This document shows, one piece after another, positions 1-10,900 of a DNA stretch of 64,000 bases. The stretch lies in assembly GCA_948144175.1 (NCBI GenBank), contig CANXME010000032.1:1699501-1763500 (forward strand), written 5' to 3'. The translations under genes and the position numbers were made by a program. The DNA comes from Closterium sp. NIES-65. Taxonomy: Eukaryota > Streptophyta > Zygnematophyceae > Desmidiales > Closteriaceae. A model generated the notes under the pieces. That model saw only the letters and a list, made by a program, of their open reading frames with translations. It did not search any database and was not told where the DNA came from. Each line of letters opens with the position of its first letter. Position 1 is the first letter of the stretch.

Positions 1-1130
1 GCCGTCGGCTTTCAGCATGTTGACTGCTGGTGCACTCCCATACCACTTGGTCTAGTGGACCCACTGCTTGTCCTCCATAGTCGCCAGCACCCAGTTCTTC
101 ACAAGGGCGACCTGCCGCAGTGCAGTCACCCAAAACGGATCTGGCAGCCCTGCACGACCAAGGAGAGTGCGAGCTCCCTCTTGCAGGGTCCGGTTGAACT
201 GCTCAGCTACGCTGTCCTACTGAGGGTTGTAGGGCACTGTGAGCTGATGCTGGATCCCCTTCTTCTTCAGCACCGCCTAAAAAACAGTGCCAATGAATTC
301 TCCTCCATTCTCGATGCGGATCACCTTCACCTTGTATCCGCTCTCCCTTTGTGCTGTCCGCATCCACTCCTTCAACACAGCCGCTGCCACCTCCCCCTTG
401 GTCTTGAGAGTGTAGACCCACACCGCACGTGTGTGGTCGTCCACGATGGTCAAGAAGTAGCGGCTGCTCGAGAGAGAAGGGGCCCTCGTTGGACCCACCA
501 CATCCATATGCACAAGTGCGAGTGGTGCATTGACTAGTCCCGTACTACTGCTGAAAGGGAACTTGGTGAATTTCGTCTCAAGGCATGTAGGGCAGCTCCC
601 AATCTCCTTTGCTGCCCCCTTCACCTCCAACTCTTCAAACTTCCATCCTTCACCAACTTTTGCAACATAGGAATGTTGATGTGACAGAGCCTCTCGTGCC
701 ACGTCTCCCAATCGGCCTCACCACTTCCAGATGATGCCTTTGCCCATACAGCGATTGCATCCACACCAGCAAGCACCTCACCATGTGGCTTCTGTGGCTG
801 CTGCACCTTCTTGAATGCATCCAGGGCCCCATCAGTTGGTGCAGTCTCCTCTCCTCCCGCATTTGCTTTAGCCGTTGCTGCAGCCATGGCCGATGCTGGT
901 GGTTTTCCGTTCTAGGGGATGATGGGCAGCTGCCACACATCCTTGATGCAGTTGTTCTTCTCCTCCAGATCCAACAGCTTCCCAAGCTTTGCATGGCAGC
1001 TGGTTGGGCCGAAGGTCACTTTGGCCTTGCTTTTGTGCAGCCGGCGCACAGAAAGAAGGTTAGCGGACAAACCTTCAACCAACAGCATATTTCCCACCCC
1101 CCCATTGGCTCCCATCACATTGGCATTCCC
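1..1130 (-). pseudogene. copia A GAG-pre-integrase and integrase core (fragment)
   Basis: Several minus-strand frames together encode the integrase zinc region (WHERLCHINIP with a downstream CPTC, an HHCC pattern) and the catalytic core. The first Asp is in VHMDVVGP (about 480-500). The second catalytic Asp position reads IENGGEF where IR(S/T)DNGGEF is usual, so Asp appears replaced by Glu. The distal motif is NPQ*DSVAEQFNRT with an in-frame TAG at 217-219 where PQQNG is usual; the third catalytic residue, E, is present. With frameshifts and stops it cannot make an active integrase. The C-terminal integrase and RT lie outside the window. Confidence 0.85.
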
Positions 1131-1269
1131 TGTCAGAATCCCAACCACTAGACCATTGGGATAAAAGGGCTTGTTTTTGTAGCGGGTAAGTGCGCCCATA
1201 ACCCTCCAGGCCAACATGCTTCTAACCCTTCCCTAGGATCAATCGGGGATCACCAGTGGACCTCTAACA
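1131..1269 (-). repeat. TRIM 3' LTR
   Basis: 139 bp, TG...CA ends, with an internal A-box-like TGGTCTAGTGG (minus strand) at 1145-1155. It differs from the other copy by about 10 substitutions. Confidence 0.92.
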
Positions 1270-1297
1270 CCCCCCCGCACTGGGATGCCCGAAGTGC

Positions 1298-1369
1298 ACA
1301 CACCGGGATTTGAACCCGAGACCTTCGCTCTGATACCATGTCAGAATCCCAACCACTAGACCATTGGGA
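1298..1369 (-). other. tRNA-Glu-like composite with A-box and B-box (not a functional tRNA)
   Basis: On the minus strand TGGTCTAGTGG (A-box type, 1353-1363) is followed 37 bp on by GGTTCAAATCC (B-box type, 1306-1316), inside a T-arm-like stem CGGG/CCCG. Flanking bases also match tRNA-Glu genes as I recall them. The anticodon arm is replaced by the LTR end plus the primer site, so a real tRNA is excluded. Internal RNA polymerase III promotion is an inference. Confidence 0.7.
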
Positions 1370-1477
1370 TAAAAAGGCTTGTTTGTGTAGTGGGTAAGTG
1401 CGCCCATAACCCTCCAGGCAAACATGCCTATAACCCTTCCCTAGGATCAATCAGGGATCACTAGTGGACCTCTAACA
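1339..1477 (-). repeat. TRIM 5' LTR
   Basis: 139 bp. Its last part (minus strand) contains AATGGTCTAGTGGTTGGGAT, resembling the D-arm side of tRNA-Glu. The primer site follows with no spacer. Confidence 0.92.
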
Positions 1478-2666
1478 TTCCCTGCACCAATCACAGGGAG
1501 CAAAGCACCTGAAGCGGCAGCCACAAACTTGATCTTCCTAGGGGGCTTTACCTCATCAAGTAAATCTGCCCTCGTTGTCATGTGACTTGTGCAACTTGAA
1601 TCGATCACCCAGTGAGTGAGGGGGTGCATCACAACCTTCCCAACTGAACCCACATCACCCCCACTCCCTTTCACATCCTCAGCCATGAGGAACATTCCAG
1701 GGTCGGCTTTACCTTGTGCACCATCACCTTGTGCACCTGAACCTTGCACAGCGCCACCGTTTTCCATTTGGCGGCTTCATGCCTGGAGGGGCCCATCCTT
1801 TAGGCCAGCTGAAACACTTGAACTATGGGTGTCCAGCCTTCTTGCAGTACCAGCAAGCCCCCTCCATTCGGGTGCTCCCCCTGCCACCAGAGCTCCCATG
1901 CCCCTCATTATAGTCACATCGGCCTCTCTCTCTGCCAAAGGTCCTCCCACGGCCTCAACCTCTCCCACCCCCTCTTCCTCTGCTGCCTCCCGCAGCTCCA
2001 TACCCCTCAGCGGTTTTGTTGGCAGCACCACCTCCCGTGTGGCGCCTGCGGAAGTCCTCCTGCAGAATCTGCTGCCATAGCCATTCAGGCATCCACTGGT
2101 CCTGCTGAGTGTTGAGGGTGGGGATGAGGTTGTCCCACGAATTGTTGAGCACCGAGATTATCTTGGTGCACTGCTGCATCTGCGACACATTGCTGCCCGC
2201 CGCTGCCATCCTCACATAGGTGTCCTTGATCTTTGTCAAGGACCGGCTTCACATCATCTCCCGGTCGCATGGAGAGGGCAGCCAGCTCCTTCTCCAACAC
2301 AATCACCATCGGCAGCATGTTGGGCTGAATCACATCACGTAGTAGCTTCCACGCCTTCGGTCCGGAATCATCCAACGCCACCAAGTTCTTGATGTGTTGG
2401 AACATGTCGTTGTTGACCGATTGTAGGATGAGGTCGTACAGCACTGCGATCTTCTCAATCCACCAATCGCGGGCATCGCCTTCCTCCGGCATCTTCTCTT
2501 CTCCCATTGCAATTTTCGACAGCTTGTAGCGCTTGAAGGCACTCCGCATCCGCCCACTCCATTCCTCATAGTTGGAGCCATCCAATGCTTCAATCTTGGA
2601 TGGTGGCGGGTCACTCCTCTTTTCAGCTGCATCTCCACTCCCTTGACTCATCTTCTCTTCACCCAA
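1478..2666 (-). pseudogene. copia A gag, zinc knuckle and protease remnant
   Basis: Translation starts at the minus-strand ATG at 2666 (MGEEKMSQG...) and enters a UBN2-type gag domain (EALDGSNYEEWSGRM, then WKLLRDVIQP). A frameshift near 2235 moves the reading to the frame of TYVRMAAAGSNV. A CX2CX4HX4C zinc knuckle (CWYCKKAGHP*FKC, about 1815-1855) carries an in-frame TAG at 1823-1825. The protease motif is WVIDSSCTSHMT (about 1590-1615) where copia usually has DSGC, so the catalytic Asp is kept but Gly is replaced. The frame stops at the TRIM at 1477 and resumes correctly at 1130. Confidence 0.85.
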
Positions 2667-2866
2667 TCTCAGGTTTCATCTCCCCATTTGCTGTCCACAC
2701 TGAAGACGCACGAATTTTTTCACAAGTGTCAGCGCCAACAAAATTCCGGTAGAGTTTCCCTTAGCGGAAGTCCCATGCAACCTCCATAGCTCCACTTACG
2801 CACGCCCACAGGCCATGGTGGGTCTAGGAGGATCTTCACACTTCAGTAGACTCTTCACAAAGTAAT

Positions 2867-4032
2867 TGACAACGGGAGTGTTGTTAGGCCCCGTCCTCGC
2901 TTGGGCGGAGCCAACCTTGTGGTCGGATGTGCGGGGGTTGCAGCCGACTTGCGGCAGTGGGCACGGGGGCCACTGCAGGGGCGCCGAGCTGGAGGGTGCC
3001 TGGTCAGAGGGCGCCGAGCAGGAGGACATCGCCCTAGACGCCAGGTTGGCATCTCGGACGCCTGGCTGGCGTCCTGGGAAGCTGGACGCCGAGCTGGGCG
3101 TCGCCACGACTACCCGGGCTCCTGGTCGACGTCGTGGGTGCCTGCACGGCGTCCTGGAAGGCCAGACGCCGACCTAGGCGTCTGCACAGCGAGCCTAGGA
3201 GTCTGGGACGCCGCCCTGGGCGTCTGCACGGCGTCTTGGGGGCCCGAACGCCTACCTGGGCGTCCTGGGGGGCCCGGACACCGACCTGGGCGTCTGGTCG
3301 GCATCCTGGGAGGCTGGACGCCGCTCTGGAGGTCTGCTCGGCATCCTAGGTGTCTGGACGCCGACCTGGGGGTTCGGAAGGCGTCGTGGGCGCCTGGATG
3401 GCGGACTCGAGACGCTGGGCATTGGTGGTCGGCTGCGGACTGTACTGGTTGACCGAGCGTGGTTGCCCGGTCGACCGGGATACCCGGGCGACGTGCGCGA
3501 GTGTCGCCAGGGTGGAGTCTACGAGGCCGACCTCGGGGGTGGTATCGTGAGGTCGACGTGGCTGGTGGGCGCAGTCGCTGGCGTGGATTCTGCCAGGCGT
3601 CTGCACTGTGCACGTGAGAAGGAAGTGCGCACCAACCAGCTGCGCGCACCTGCGAATCAGGTGCACCGTTGTCCTGCGAGTGCAACGCTGTGCAGCCGAC
3701 TTGCTGCAGCGTTGGCACCCCATGGACTGCAACGTTGGCGAACCGCTACTCTGCAACGCTGGAGCGGTGCAAGCGCTGCTGCGCTGGAGCGCGGTCGACC
3801 GTGCTGCGTTGGAGGTCGACCAGCAGCCTAGCTAGCTCTGATGTAGTCAATGCTGCCAATGTTGTTGCAATCATGATTGTCATGTTTTCCTAGTTAAACT
3901 CTTGCCAATTCTCCCCGTGAACTAGCAAGCAGCGTGAACACAAGAAAACGACTAAGTGAACGAACGCATAGATCACACGAGCACCCGTGCCTAGCCCGTA
4001 GTCTAGCTCCGGTTGCAGCCGTTATCTCCGCA
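2867..4032 (+). repeat. element X 5' LTR (1.17 kb)
   Basis: It begins TGACAACGGGAGTG and ends GTTATCTCCGCA. The limits are set by comparison with the solo copy at 31542-32651, which has target duplications. The first half is a degenerate G+C minisatellite rich in the reverse-complementary hexamers GACGCC and GGCGTC (about 3000-3420). The second half (3830-4032) is less G+C-rich. Confidence 0.88.
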
Positions 4033-4051
4033 TGGTGCGGTGAGCGTGGAC
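4033..4051 (+). promoter_or_regulatory. element X primer-binding site
   Basis: TGGTGCGGTGAGCGTGGAC directly follows the LTR terminal CA. The minus X copy has the same sequence with one change (25559-25575, TTGTGCGGTGAGC...). It begins with TGG, as expected for pairing with a tRNA CCA end, but is unlike the initiator tRNA-Met sites elsewhere. I cannot name the primer tRNA. Confidence 0.65.
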
Positions 4052-4161
4052 GGCACACGACTTACCTTTCAGTCAGGTCGACGTAGAGGTCACTTACCTA
4101 AGTTTCTTGTAGGCTGGCAACCGTACAGGTCCCTAGCGTGCGCGTAGGTGACACCAAGGTG

Positions 4162-5564
4162 ATGGACACCCTGGAGGGACGGCTGGAGGATGCAAGGAGA
4201 CGCCATGAGGCCCAGGAGTATGGGGCGATACCCTGGGCGGTCGTCGAGGCTGGACTCCGCTCCATGTGGGCGACGGAACATCCCTCTTCTCGACCAGCTT
4301 CTCCTCGACCGGTGACTAACGAAGGCGGCGTCGACGTGGGCGTCAACGCCGGAGGTGGCAAAGTCGGCAGCAGTGCGGGAGGCACGTCGAGGCAGCGTGG
4401 TGTGATTCACACCGATGAAGTCGGCGGCGTTCAGGCGCGAGGGGTGCAGTCGTCGGCGGCTGCAGGCTCCTCGCAGGGCGACGTCGGAGGACGACGACGG
4501 GGTTTGTTGCCGATGTCGGCGACCCAGGTGACGGCGGGCGGGATTGCACAGAGCTACGGCTACTTCAAGTTCACGCCGGACAGGATCTTGGTCACCCCGC
4601 CGCTCGTTGGTCGACCAGACATTCTCACCTGGAAGGAAGCTATCGAGCCTCAGTTGGAGATGGCTGGGCTGATTGGCTTTGCCCGAGGGACCGTGGCGAC
4701 GCCAAAGGAGCACCACGCCGACTTACGGGCAGAGCTTCGCGCCGTGCAGCTGTTGACCTTCACGGTCATCTCCCGGTGCTGCTTGCCAGGCGTGAAGATC
4801 GCTTTGAAATGGTGCCAAGAGTACCTCGACGCCGGCCACCGGGCGTGGCACTTCATCGAGTCGACCTACCAAGTCACCGACGACTTGTTCATCGCCCAGC
4901 TGGAGGGGCAGCTAACTCATCTGCGTATGGGCGACGAGGAGACGACGACCGACTACTGCAACCAGGCCCGGCGAATTCTCGCCACCATCAGGATGGCCGG
5001 CGCGCAGTACTCGACGACGTCGTACGTCACCCACGTTATGCAGGGACTCTCGAGCAGCTACAACCTCCTGAAGCGGCTGTCAATAGCGCCGAGCACAAGG
5101 ACGACGCTCAACGAGGACAATCTGACCTCGTACATCCTGCAAGATGAGGCGATGCAGGAGGCTGAGCGGTCACAGGAGCTCTTGGCCCAGGCAAACTTCG
5201 TCGCCGCGGCGAAGCAAGGAGGTTGACCGGGGCAGCGCGGACAGTCCGCCTGTGGCGGTAGCAGTGGCTGGAAGCCAGCCAAGGAGGTCGACAAGAAGAA
5301 GTCGACTAAAGACAGCAGTCGAGGAGGAGGAGGTCCACGACGGGAGTGCTGGCTGTGCGGCGACCCCGACCACCTCTCCTACGAGTGCCCCAACCGCAGT
5401 GACTCCGACAACGACGACGCCAAGGGAGGCCGCGGGAGGTCTGGCAGTCGTCGTCCTCGTCGAGGAGGAAACAAGCCGCGCAAGGAGAAGCAGTCGACGA
5501 CCTCGACCTCGGCGAAGGACGCCGACTCCTGCCGACAAGAAGAGCAGTGCAAAGGGCGGCTTCC
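4162..5564 (+). pseudogene. element X gag polyprotein (broken)
   Basis: The first in-frame ATG is 4162 (MDTLEGRLEDARRRHEAQEYG). An N-terminal charged stretch precedes a gag domain (SYGYFKFTPDRILVTPPL, TWKEAIEPQLEM, then YQVTDDLFIAQLEGQLTHLR). The frame ends at 5224-5226, and a frameshift leads to a canonical CX2CX4HX4C zinc knuckle (CWLCGDPDHLSYEC, about 5340-5390) in a basic context. It would form the virus-like particle and bind genomic RNA. The gag of element E (38397-39113) is clearly related (YGQFKFGVEHIFVTPLLEG). No protease follows before the break near 5564. Confidence 0.85.
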
Positions 5565-5575
5565 GAGATAGCCCC

Positions 5576-6335
5576 CTATTGCCGGATGAGCGCCTTGTAA
5601 GGTCCCCATTCGGGGCTGAGTCCTGCGAGCACGATGGTAACGAAGATTTCTTCAGAAATTGAGCTCCCGTGCTTCGCGATTTGATCGCAACGGTTTATGT
5701 GGCTGTTTGCTTTCTCCCTAGGTCCCGTTTTAATCTCCATCAGCTCTTGGAGGAGACGGCTCGACGGTACCGAGTTCTTGGACTGGTACACTTTTCTGAG
5801 ATGCCTCCAGGCTTGGAGTGTCGGAGTAGGTGATGTCTTGTACGAAGGAATGCCTAGCTGCTCCGTCTGCGACATGTTGCAGAGCAACACGCTATACGGC
5901 ATGAGCGAGTCGCTGTAGTACTGCTCTTTGGCATTGTTAGTGTCGGCCGAGGGTCCCACGTAGCTGCCATAAAAGATATTATAAAAGACTGGTTTTTGAG
6001 ACTTCCGTATAGACTGTATCTTACTCCTATTCACCTCCATGCGTGAAACTCTACATTTCACAACAGAGTTTAACAATCTGTCGCCCATAAGTACTTGAGC
6101 ATCTCATGAATCAAATCGCGAATTTTAGGTATCGTTTTTTTGGACTTCCGCGGATCGCTGCGACTCCATCGACCCGCACTTCCCTTCGGCGCGCGCCCGT
6201 CAAGCGTACGCACCCAGTGCCCGACGCCGCCGCGTCCCGTCGCCGTGAACGCTGTTGTCACTTTTGTCGTCGCCATAAACCCTATGTCAGTCACGATTGT
6301 TTTTGGACCTGTCAGGCGGAGTCAAGAATTTCAGT
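5576..6335 (-). pseudogene. copia gag fragment related to the K element gag
   Basis: The minus-strand frames at 6294-6070 and 6088-5576 encode a UBN2-type gag stretch: LQAWRHLRKVYQSKNSVPSSRLLQEL, INRCDQIAKHGSSISEE, FVTIVLAGLSPEWGPYKALI. The K gag at 22400-22925 has the same order (NHLKNLYQENDSVNQSRLM, FVTLVIAGLGPQWRSTRAIL), so the two are homologous. The fragment ends at 5565-5576 against element X, and its upstream side runs into the 81-bp array. No LTR is recognisable. Confidence 0.75.
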
Positions 6336-6475
6336 CTGCGCGATCTAGCCTTAGCAGCGCCAGGACGCCTTAGGCAGCGCGAAATCGCCCCTTAGCAGTG
6401 CCCCGACGTCACCAGGCAGTGCGATCTAGCCTCAGCAGCGCCAGGACGCCTTAGGCAGCGCAAAATCACCCTTAG
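6336..6475. repeat. 81-bp tandem repeat array, left part
   Basis: About 1.7 units of the array described at 13374-14197, ending exactly where C1 is inserted (target CTTAG at 6471-6475). Confidence 0.88.
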
Positions 6476-6614
6476 TGTCACAGTGTAAAAATTTTACTAA
6501 AACAGAAAGTACAAACAAGATATATGCAAAACCTAGCCCTAGTGCAAGTAGAAAATAACATAAGGGAGAACACCTAGACTAGAACTACACAAACTATAGA
6601 ATTATAGTTTGACA
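6476..6614 (-). repeat. C1 3' LTR
   Basis: 139 bp, TGTCAAAC...GTGACA on the minus strand, preceded by the polypurine tract CAATGGGGGTG (6615-6625). Confidence 0.9.
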
Positions 6615-6830
6615 CACCCCCATTGTCTAGGTGACGGTAGTCCTGTAGAAACAGCAAGAGCAAGCAACGGTCACAAGACCAGTCCGCAAGAACAAGACAA
6701 ATCTCATGGTGGAGCTCAAAGGCACCACACACTTCGAGAGCAAACAAGGGGCCACAAGGCCAGTCCACATGCAGGTATATAGCAAATATAAAGAGATGCA
6801 AGAGTACAAGACATGCAAGACAAGGCATCT

Positions 6831-8421
6831 CTACGTAAGCAAGTGTGGACGGGCAGGCACAAGGCCAAGCTGGGTGCAGAAACGCTGGTGGTTACAAGAT
6901 GGCAACGCCTTGGTGAAGTCCCATGCCTGATGTACTCGCCACATACTTTGTCACCCTCTTAGTAACGGACCAGTGGAACGGTCGGTGTCTCCCAGGCACA
7001 ACAAAGCGCGCAAGAACGCTAAGAGGCAAAGCTAGGTCTGGGCGAGTTCAGGTCATGAGGTACATGAGACAACCCACCAGCTCAGGATATGGACCACTGG
7101 ACTCAAATGACTCGTCCGAAGGTGGAGCCGTGAGCCCATGATCCACAGTAAGAGGGGTGAGCTGTACCTTGGAGAACGGAAAGCAAAACCGCGTGAGGAT
7201 CTACTCGACCATATGCGACTACGTCAGCGTAATGGTGCGAGCTGCCCTGTCTCTGGTGATCTGCAGGCCAAGGTAGTGCTGCAGCTCACCAAGGTCAGTG
7301 CAAGTGTGTCTCCTCTGCAGTTCCTCCTTCACGAAGGCCAGCGCGCGTCGGTCGGGAGTGGCGAACACTAGGTCATCGACGTAGACCAGGACAAAGAACG
7401 GGGTCGAGCCACGACGGACGAACAGTGATGGGTCGGCAGACGACGGAAAGAAGTCAAGCGTTGCAAGGGTCGAGCGAAGTGTGTCGTGCTACTCACGTGG
7501 AGCCTGACGCAGGCCGTAGACTGGTCGACGCAGCTGCCACTGGGTCCTAGGTGGGAAAGAGCCAGTGAAGCCAGGCGGGCGACGCAGCCAGATCTGCTCG
7601 TGCAGGCTCCCCTGAAGGAACGCGGTGGAAAAGTCCAAGGAGTGCAACTCGTAGTCGCTCTGGGCTGCAATATGCAGCAGCACCCGAAGAGTACTCATCT
7701 TCGGGGTGGGCGCAAAGGTCTGGAAGAAGTCCACCCCCTCTTGCTGACTGAAGCCTCTTGCCACATAGTGCGCCTTGAACACCGGTGGTGATCCAGGCGG
7801 CCGCTTCACCTTGTAGAGCCATCGACCACTGACGACATTCGTCCCAGGTGGTGGGACTGCGTCGACGTAAGTGCCTGTGGACCTATAAGATGCCATCTTT
7901 GCCTCCTCAGCTGCTATCGAGTAGGAGGCCCAAGGTCCCGAGACCGCCTCAGCGTGATTGCGAGGGATCGGGATGTCAAGAGCGTCTGGATCCCCCTCAG
8001 GGGTAAGCAGCATGGCGCAGAGATGAGGAACAGCGGCCGCAAGGAAACCAAGCTCAAACTGCTTGTCCTCTAGGACCTCCAGGGGAAAGACAGGAGCACC
8101 CCCAAAGGACGGAGAATGAGCAGGGCCACTCACCAAGAGAGCGGCGTAGTCAAGGTGGTGGGAAGAGGCAAAGCCAGCGACAGTGGTAACAAGTGCTGAG
8201 ACAGACGACAGGGGTGCAATCGGGTGAGTGACCAACGCGGACAAAACACGGGAGACGACAAGACGGGAGGCACGAAGGTAGTCGGACAATGGGTCGTGAA
8301 GCACAGTGAGGGACGACTCAGGAGGCTGTGGAAGGACAGGAGGAGGTGGAACACGAGAGCGAAGAACAAGGTGGAACGGACTGTCTGCACGGTAACAAGA
8401 CTGACGACGCTCTGGGGACAC
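6831..8421 (-). pseudogene. C1 reverse transcriptase with RNase H deleted
   Basis: The minus frame 8421-7489 encodes the linker end and RT N-terminus (YVDAVPPPGTNVVSGRWLYKVKR, SLDFSTAFLQGSLHEQIWLRRP). After a break near 7489 the RT catalytic motif YVDDLVFATPD lies at about 7360-7390, followed by HTCTDLGELQHYLGLQITRDRA. Past VTKYVASTSGMGLH near 6912 the reading jumps directly to FTKALPSCNHQRFCTQLGL, the extreme pol C-terminus. The RNase H domain present in C2 and C4 is therefore missing, a deletion of roughly 0.5 kb. The stop is at 6831-6833. Confidence 0.87.
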
Positions 8422-8499
8422 CGCACGACTGAGGGGAGAACGACGAGTCCACTAGGACAAGGACAGGGACTCAACAGGGGGAACAAGAGGGGACGGTAG

Positions 8500-9563
8500 G
8501 CGACCACAAACAAAGCGTGCAGGTGCTGGGTCGGGGAGGTCGCGTAGTCGCAGTCGATGCTGCTCCGCCTCCTCTGGCGTCTACTGCAATGGTACCGGCC
8601 CCTGTTGTTGCTCCTGTGGCTCCGCCTCTGCCCTCTCCTGCTGCGACTGCAGCTGCACCCGCTGCTGCGATCGGGACTCCTGTGCTACCCTCTCCTGCTG
8701 CGGCCGTGACTCCTCCTCTACTCTCTCCTGCTGGGTCTGTAACTGCACCTGCTGCTGCGGGTGGGACTGCTGCTCTACCCTCTCCTGGTGCGGCCGTGAC
8801 TGGTCCTATACTCTCTCCTGCTGTGTCTGTAACTGCACCTGCTGCTACGGGCGGGACTCCTGCTGCTGCGGGCGGGACTCCTGCTCTACCCTCTTGTGGT
8901 GCGGTCGTGACTCCTCCTCTACCCTCTCCTGCTGCGGCTGTGACTCCTCCTCTACTCTCTCCTGCTACTACTGCGGCTGCTGCTGCTGCTGTGCCCTCTC
9001 AAACCGCTCACGCTCCTCCCTCTCCAACCTGAGGAGATGCTGCTCATGGGTCAAGAAACGTACAGTGCGCAGTGTAGGCGCCACAGTGCTAGTGCCTCCA
9101 GCTCCAGCACCCCCCGAACCAGCACCTCCACTACCGACACCCTCGGGGCCTCCAGTACCTCCCGCAGGAACACCCCCAGGCTCCGCAGCAACCGGCCGCA
9201 GAGAAGAACGAGGAGGAAAATGCTGGACGGATGGGAAGCCAGGGGGTGAGGCGGGGCGAGGCCACCGAGTCGAGGTTGTCGTGTCCTCCACAGGAGTGAC
9301 CTCCACGCCCACAACCCCTGCACCCCCAGAGCCAACACCACCAGCTCTTGCAGCCCCAGTACCCTCACCCTCCGCAACTGCACCTCCCGCACCCCCAGAC
9401 ACGACAGGGACTAGACGCTGCGGGGGGGGGGGAAGACTGCAGAGTGACATGCGACACACCTAACGGGGCAGGACGCGAGGGGGGGGGGGGGGGGGGGGGG
9501 CTACCGGGGCAACTGGTGGGGGCTCAAGGGTGAGGAACAGTGGGGGGGAAAGGCCTCAGTACC
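8500..9563 (-). pseudogene. C1 integrase-RT linker (Pro/Ala/Gly/Ser-rich)
   Basis: This is the minus-strand region between the integrase C-terminus and the RT. Minus frame 9459-8968 (GGAGGAVAEGEGTGAARAGGVG...) is low-complexity, and an EREERERFERAQQQQQ stretch lies near 8968-9030. The DNA is a degenerate minisatellite (CTCCTGCTG... units, 8620-9000) with a G20 run (9481-9500) that makes frame calls unreliable. Related linkers separate integrase and RT in C2, C3, C4 and F. The long plus-strand frames here are shadows of the biased composition. Confidence 0.65.
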
Positions 9564-10900
9564 TCAGTGGGGGCAACTCCTGTAGTAACAAACAGACTCG
9601 TCGAACGTGACGTCCCGAGAAGCGATGAGCTGGTAGGTGACCGGGTCGTAGAACACCCAGCCGGAGGCGTCCAACGGAAAGCCAAGAAAGATGCAGGCAC
9701 GAGTGCGTGGAGAAAACTTGTTCGCGCCAGGGGCACGAACGTGAGCCAGAGAATCCCAGACACGGAAGTCAGCTGCTACGCCCAGAGAACATGTCCAAAG
9801 AGAGACCGGCGTCACCCGTGGCCGTGCGTCACTGGGCCACAGGTTCAGATGGTGCACGGCGTAGCGGACTGCCTGAGGCCACAAGAACTGGGGGGCACCG
9901 GCATGGCACATGGAGGTCCGGGCAGCCTCCATGACCAGGCCGATGCGTCGCTCGGGCTACCCCGTTCTGCTGTGGTGACGCTGGTAGCGTGTAAGGCTGG
10001 ATGATCCCCCGATCGTGACAGAATGTCTCCAGGCGAGTGGAAGAAAACTCACCACCACGGTCGGAGTGTAGGCAAAGCCCACACAGGCCCTGGGCGCCAC
10101 CCCACGCTAGTAGCCACAGCTCGAGGACGGTAGGCACGTCGGCCTTCCGTCGCAAGGGGAAAACCGTGGTGTAGCAGGAGTAGTCGTCCACCACAATCAG
10201 GAAGTAGCGCTCCTGACGTGGCCCAAGGACCGAGGAGGGGCCCCAGACGTCCAAGTGCAGGGTCTGGAAGGGAGCCGTGGTGGGGGGGAACGAGGAGGAG
10301 TGAGGGGCACCGCGCTGCTGACCCTCGACGCAAGGAGTGCACAGCGGCGCAGGCGAGCGGGGAAGCGGTGCAAGTGACTCTGGGAGACCTGAGACCAGAC
10401 GGTAACGTGCCATCCTACTAAGACGCGGAAACGATGGGTGACCTAGGCGGTGGTGCCAGAGGACCGACTGGTGGGTGAGGGACCGACAGTCACACGACAC
10501 AGCAGCTAACTGAACTGACCTGACCTGACCTGACCAAGTGTGGTGGGACCTAGTGTGTAGTGAGTACAGACCAGAGCCCGGCTCCCTGTGAAAAGTGGCC
10601 AGAGGGGCCCCAGTGGTACCAACAGTGCAGGAGGCAACAGGCTCGTCGACTGGGAAAGTAGTGACTACACCTAGGTCGTGGAGGTGACTGACACCCACCA
10701 GGTTTTTGGAGAACGACGGGGTGTAGTAACCTGTGAGGAACCCAAAGGGAGCCGCCGGACACGGGAGAGTGGTGGTGCTGCGGGCAACTACACGTCCCAC
10801 AGAGGGGTCAGCCAAGGCAACAGTGAGTGGAGAGCGCAGTGGTGTGAGGTCAATACAGTCGCGAAAGAAACAGCTGGACGCTCCAGAGTCTAGGGTGAAG
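9564..10900 (-). pseudogene. C1 protease and integrase
   Basis: The protease catalytic motif LDSGASSCFFRD is near 10860-10893. The frame 10815-9829 continues through the protease (PSFSKNLVGVSHLHDLGV), the integrase zinc region (SVLWHHRLGHPS with LCTPC) and the core (LHLDVWGP, first Asp; LHSDRGGEF, second Asp; SPQQNGVA). A frameshift near 9930 moves to frame 9932-9564 (EAARTSMCHAGAPQFLWPQAVRYAVHH...DASGWVFYDPV). It would cut the polyprotein and insert cDNA, but the frameshift interrupts the core after the second Asp motif. Confidence 0.88.

Larger units (their letters stand above)
1131..1477 (-). mobile_element. TRIM (miniature LTR retrotransposon) with tRNA-Glu-like segments
   Basis: Two 139-bp direct repeats (1131-1269, 1339-1477), each TGTTAG...CTGACA on the minus strand, flank only 69 bp. 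The primer site TGGTATCAGAGC (1327-1338) directly follows the 5' LTR, and a G-run (1270-1276) directly precedes the 3' LTR as polypurine tract. The target duplication TTCCC lies at 1126-1130 and 1478-1482. There is no coding capacity; mobilisation in trans by a copia element is inferred. The LTR 3' part plus the internal region resembles a tRNA-Glu gene, annotated separately. Confidence 0.93.
1..2866 (-). mobile_element. Ty1/copia element A, 5' part (gag to integrase)
   Basis: Read on the minus strand, gag starts near 2666 and is followed by a zinc knuckle, an aspartic protease remnant, the GAG-pre-integrase zinc region and the integrase core, which runs off the window start. That order, with integrase following protease, is Ty1/copia. 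The element is cut by a 347-bp TRIM at 1131-1477. Its untranslated leader (2667-2866) abuts the X LTR at 2867, so its own 5' LTR is not seen. It is a different copia lineage from C1-C4 because it has a canonical CCHC knuckle and a UBN2-like gag. Confidence 0.85.
2867..5564 (+). mobile_element. copia element X, 5' LTR plus gag, truncated
   Basis: A 1166-bp LTR (2867-4032), a primer site and a gag with zinc knuckle are present. Sequence homologous to X stops at about 5564 against an unrelated minus-strand gag, so protease, integrase, RT and the 3' LTR are missing. Two more copies of this LTR occur on the minus strand (25576-26678 and 31542-32651). Confidence 0.85.

Noticed and set aside
1295..1370. 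A genuine tRNA-Glu gene
   Set aside because: The anticodon arm is missing: the LTR terminus and primer-binding site occupy it, and the sequence lies across an LTR junction with target duplication.
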